In this document: piece after piece, positions 31,008-32,098 of the stretch
Layout: each line of letters starts with the position of its first letter
How positions within the stretch are numbered: the first letter of the stretch is position 1
NCBI GenBank assembly: GCA_003427395.1
Contig: BFEA01000476.1
Coordinates: 711,939-744,036, forward strand
Reading direction: 5' to 3'
Source: Chara braunii
Lineage: Eukaryota; Streptophyta; Charophyceae; Charales; Characeae
Length of the DNA stretch: 32,098 nt
Notes under the pieces: generated by a model
Databases searched by the model: none
What the model was told of the DNA's origin: nothing
The model's input: the letters and a program-made list of their open reading frames with translations, nothing else
Position numbers and translations under genes: made by a program

Positions 31008-31783
31008 ATGACCGTCGTCCCCTTCTTTGACAAGCCTATCGATGCGTGGTCCGAGGCAGAATGGGATAGAGCCATCTTGGCAAGGAAATGCCCATGGCAT
31101 AAGGACTACAAATTTGCTTCCGCGATGGAGTGGGGAAGTCTGATCAAGGTACCTCATTATGCCATTGGTGTCAGACAACTTCCGTCCCTGCGCGCCGCGC
31201 TCAGGCAGGAAGAGAATAACCGGTTTTACCTTCGCCTGGACAACGTAACGAGGTCACCTCGGGTGTGGTGTGCGGACTTGAAACAAGAATTGTTGCATCC
31301 TACAATCCGTTTTTGGAAGTATATCCGATGCGTGGTGCCGGGTTACAGCCAAAAGATGTGTCATATTGTTGCATACGGTTGTCTGTGGCCGGTTCCGACT
31401 TTTGCAGAGTGTTGTGTGTGGCATGTACAAACCGAAAGTGGACTTTGGTAGACGCTTTAGTGCTAGTTTTTTGCAACAACCTTAAAATCTATGGTTGCAA
31501 CATGGGGAGTTTGCGCCTTCTGTGCAAGAACGGACAATCCGATTTGGAGATTGCCAGTCGAATTGATGAGGTTCATAAGTGGCATGAGGTAGAGCAAGTG
31601 ACATGTTGTGTGCGTGACACCATCGGTAAGTCCTTGGCAAGTGTCTGTAGGTTTGTAAGGATGAAGTACATTTCGGCGTTCTCGAGGGTGGCGACGAAGG
31701 GACAGCCACAAACCCTTGTTTTCGGGTCGTCTATGAATGCCTTATACGGGTTTGGTTCTAAAGGGACGAGGGGACATCGGTAG
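31008..31783 (+). pseudogene. Degenerate coding region of unknown identity
   Basis: Two overlapping plus-strand frames look like pieces of a protein. Frame one runs from ATG 31008 to about 31451, with Trp-rich, charged sequence such as AWSEAEWDRAILARKCPWHK in its first 40 codons. Frame two is open from before 31265 to TAG 31781-31783, with many Cys residues (CRVLCVAC near the middle, then CNNLKIYGC). The protein-like part seems to pass from the first to the second frame around 31265-31300, implying a frameshift. A further piece ends at 31011 in the third frame. No domain recognised. It could be a second gene of the DUF7869-bearing repeat or an unrelated remnant. Confidence 0.35.
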
Positions 31784-32098
31784 GAACTTCAAATTTTGTA
31801 AATGATAGCGTTTTTGAAAGTTTACATTGTTGCGGCTCGTAGCGTTTCATTTAGACATAGTTCAATGTACAGTTGGCTTGTAGCGTTTAATGTAGACGTA
31901 CTTCAATCTTGCATTTGCGATTTCTTGCACGTGTCGGTACAATTTTGAACTTTAGTTACCAGTACAATTTTTGACTTTTAATTTTTCATAGGTACGACAT
32001 TTCTTGAAGTGAGACAGAATCCATGGTACTCACGTGAATTTCAGTTTCATATGACAATGTCATATCGGTTTATGATTTTTTGTCAAAGTGCGTCGGAA
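31784..32098. repeat. AT-rich tail with short tandem duplications
   Basis: TAGCGTTT-AT-TAGAC-TA-TTCAAT occurs at 31840-31866 and 31881-31907 (41-bp offset). GTACAATTTT-GA-CTTT occurs at 31938 and 31962. No gene. It may be the 3' non-coding end of the preceding degenerate region. Confidence 0.6.

Overview
This window is eukaryotic nuclear DNA, dense in repeats, with no intact conventional gene that I can recognise. It holds simple triplet repeats, one very large LTR retroelement, a local tandem array, a decayed eukaryotic gene of the DUF7869 type and candidate spliceosomal signals. The retroelement's primer-binding site matches the 3' end of plant-type tRNA-Asp(GUC). That suggests a streptophyte; a charophyte such as Chara would fit the repeat content, but this is a low-confidence guess. 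Scattered single ambiguous bases indicate an assembly in which repeats were partly collapsed or consensus-filled.

Layout. Positions 1-2239 are left flank: a degenerate duplicated unit (478-529 and 1447-1498) surrounds an ~845-bp CAT/ATG triplet tract that folds back on itself, followed by short direct repeats and unassigned sequence. Positions 2240-23753 are a 21.5-kb LTR retroelement read on the minus strand. Two ~7.54-kb direct repeats begin TGTCG and end CGACA (2240-9780 and 16211-23753). They enclose a 6.43-kb interior with a 19-nt tRNA-Asp primer-binding site (16190-16208), a gag-like ORF (12374-12934), two further sense-strand ORFs of unknown function, a 45-bp tandem array, and no protease, reverse transcriptase, RNase H or integrase that I can see. 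It looks like a non-autonomous, LARD-type element whose LTRs are longer than its interior and contain several internal repeat families.

Positions 23754-27250 are right flank: three head-to-tail units of ~1.05 kb (third partial), each with a long hairpin, and about ten copies of a GGATCC-centred motif. Positions 27675-30664 carry a DUF7869-type coding sequence that keeps one frame for most of its length but has five in-frame nonsense sites (six stop codons) and a 3' frameshift. Its DGMDQ, QADN and HTHTDVD motifs suggest an RNase H-like, possibly transposase-derived core. Positions 30665-31783 hold a candidate intron end and a broken reading frame of unknown identity; the last 300 bases are AT-rich with small duplications.

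The only functional relationship visible is inside the retroelement: PBS, leader, gag and LTRs in the order expected for minus-strand transcription, with enzymes presumably supplied in trans. The DUF7869 pseudogene and the flanking satellite-like units are independent repeats.
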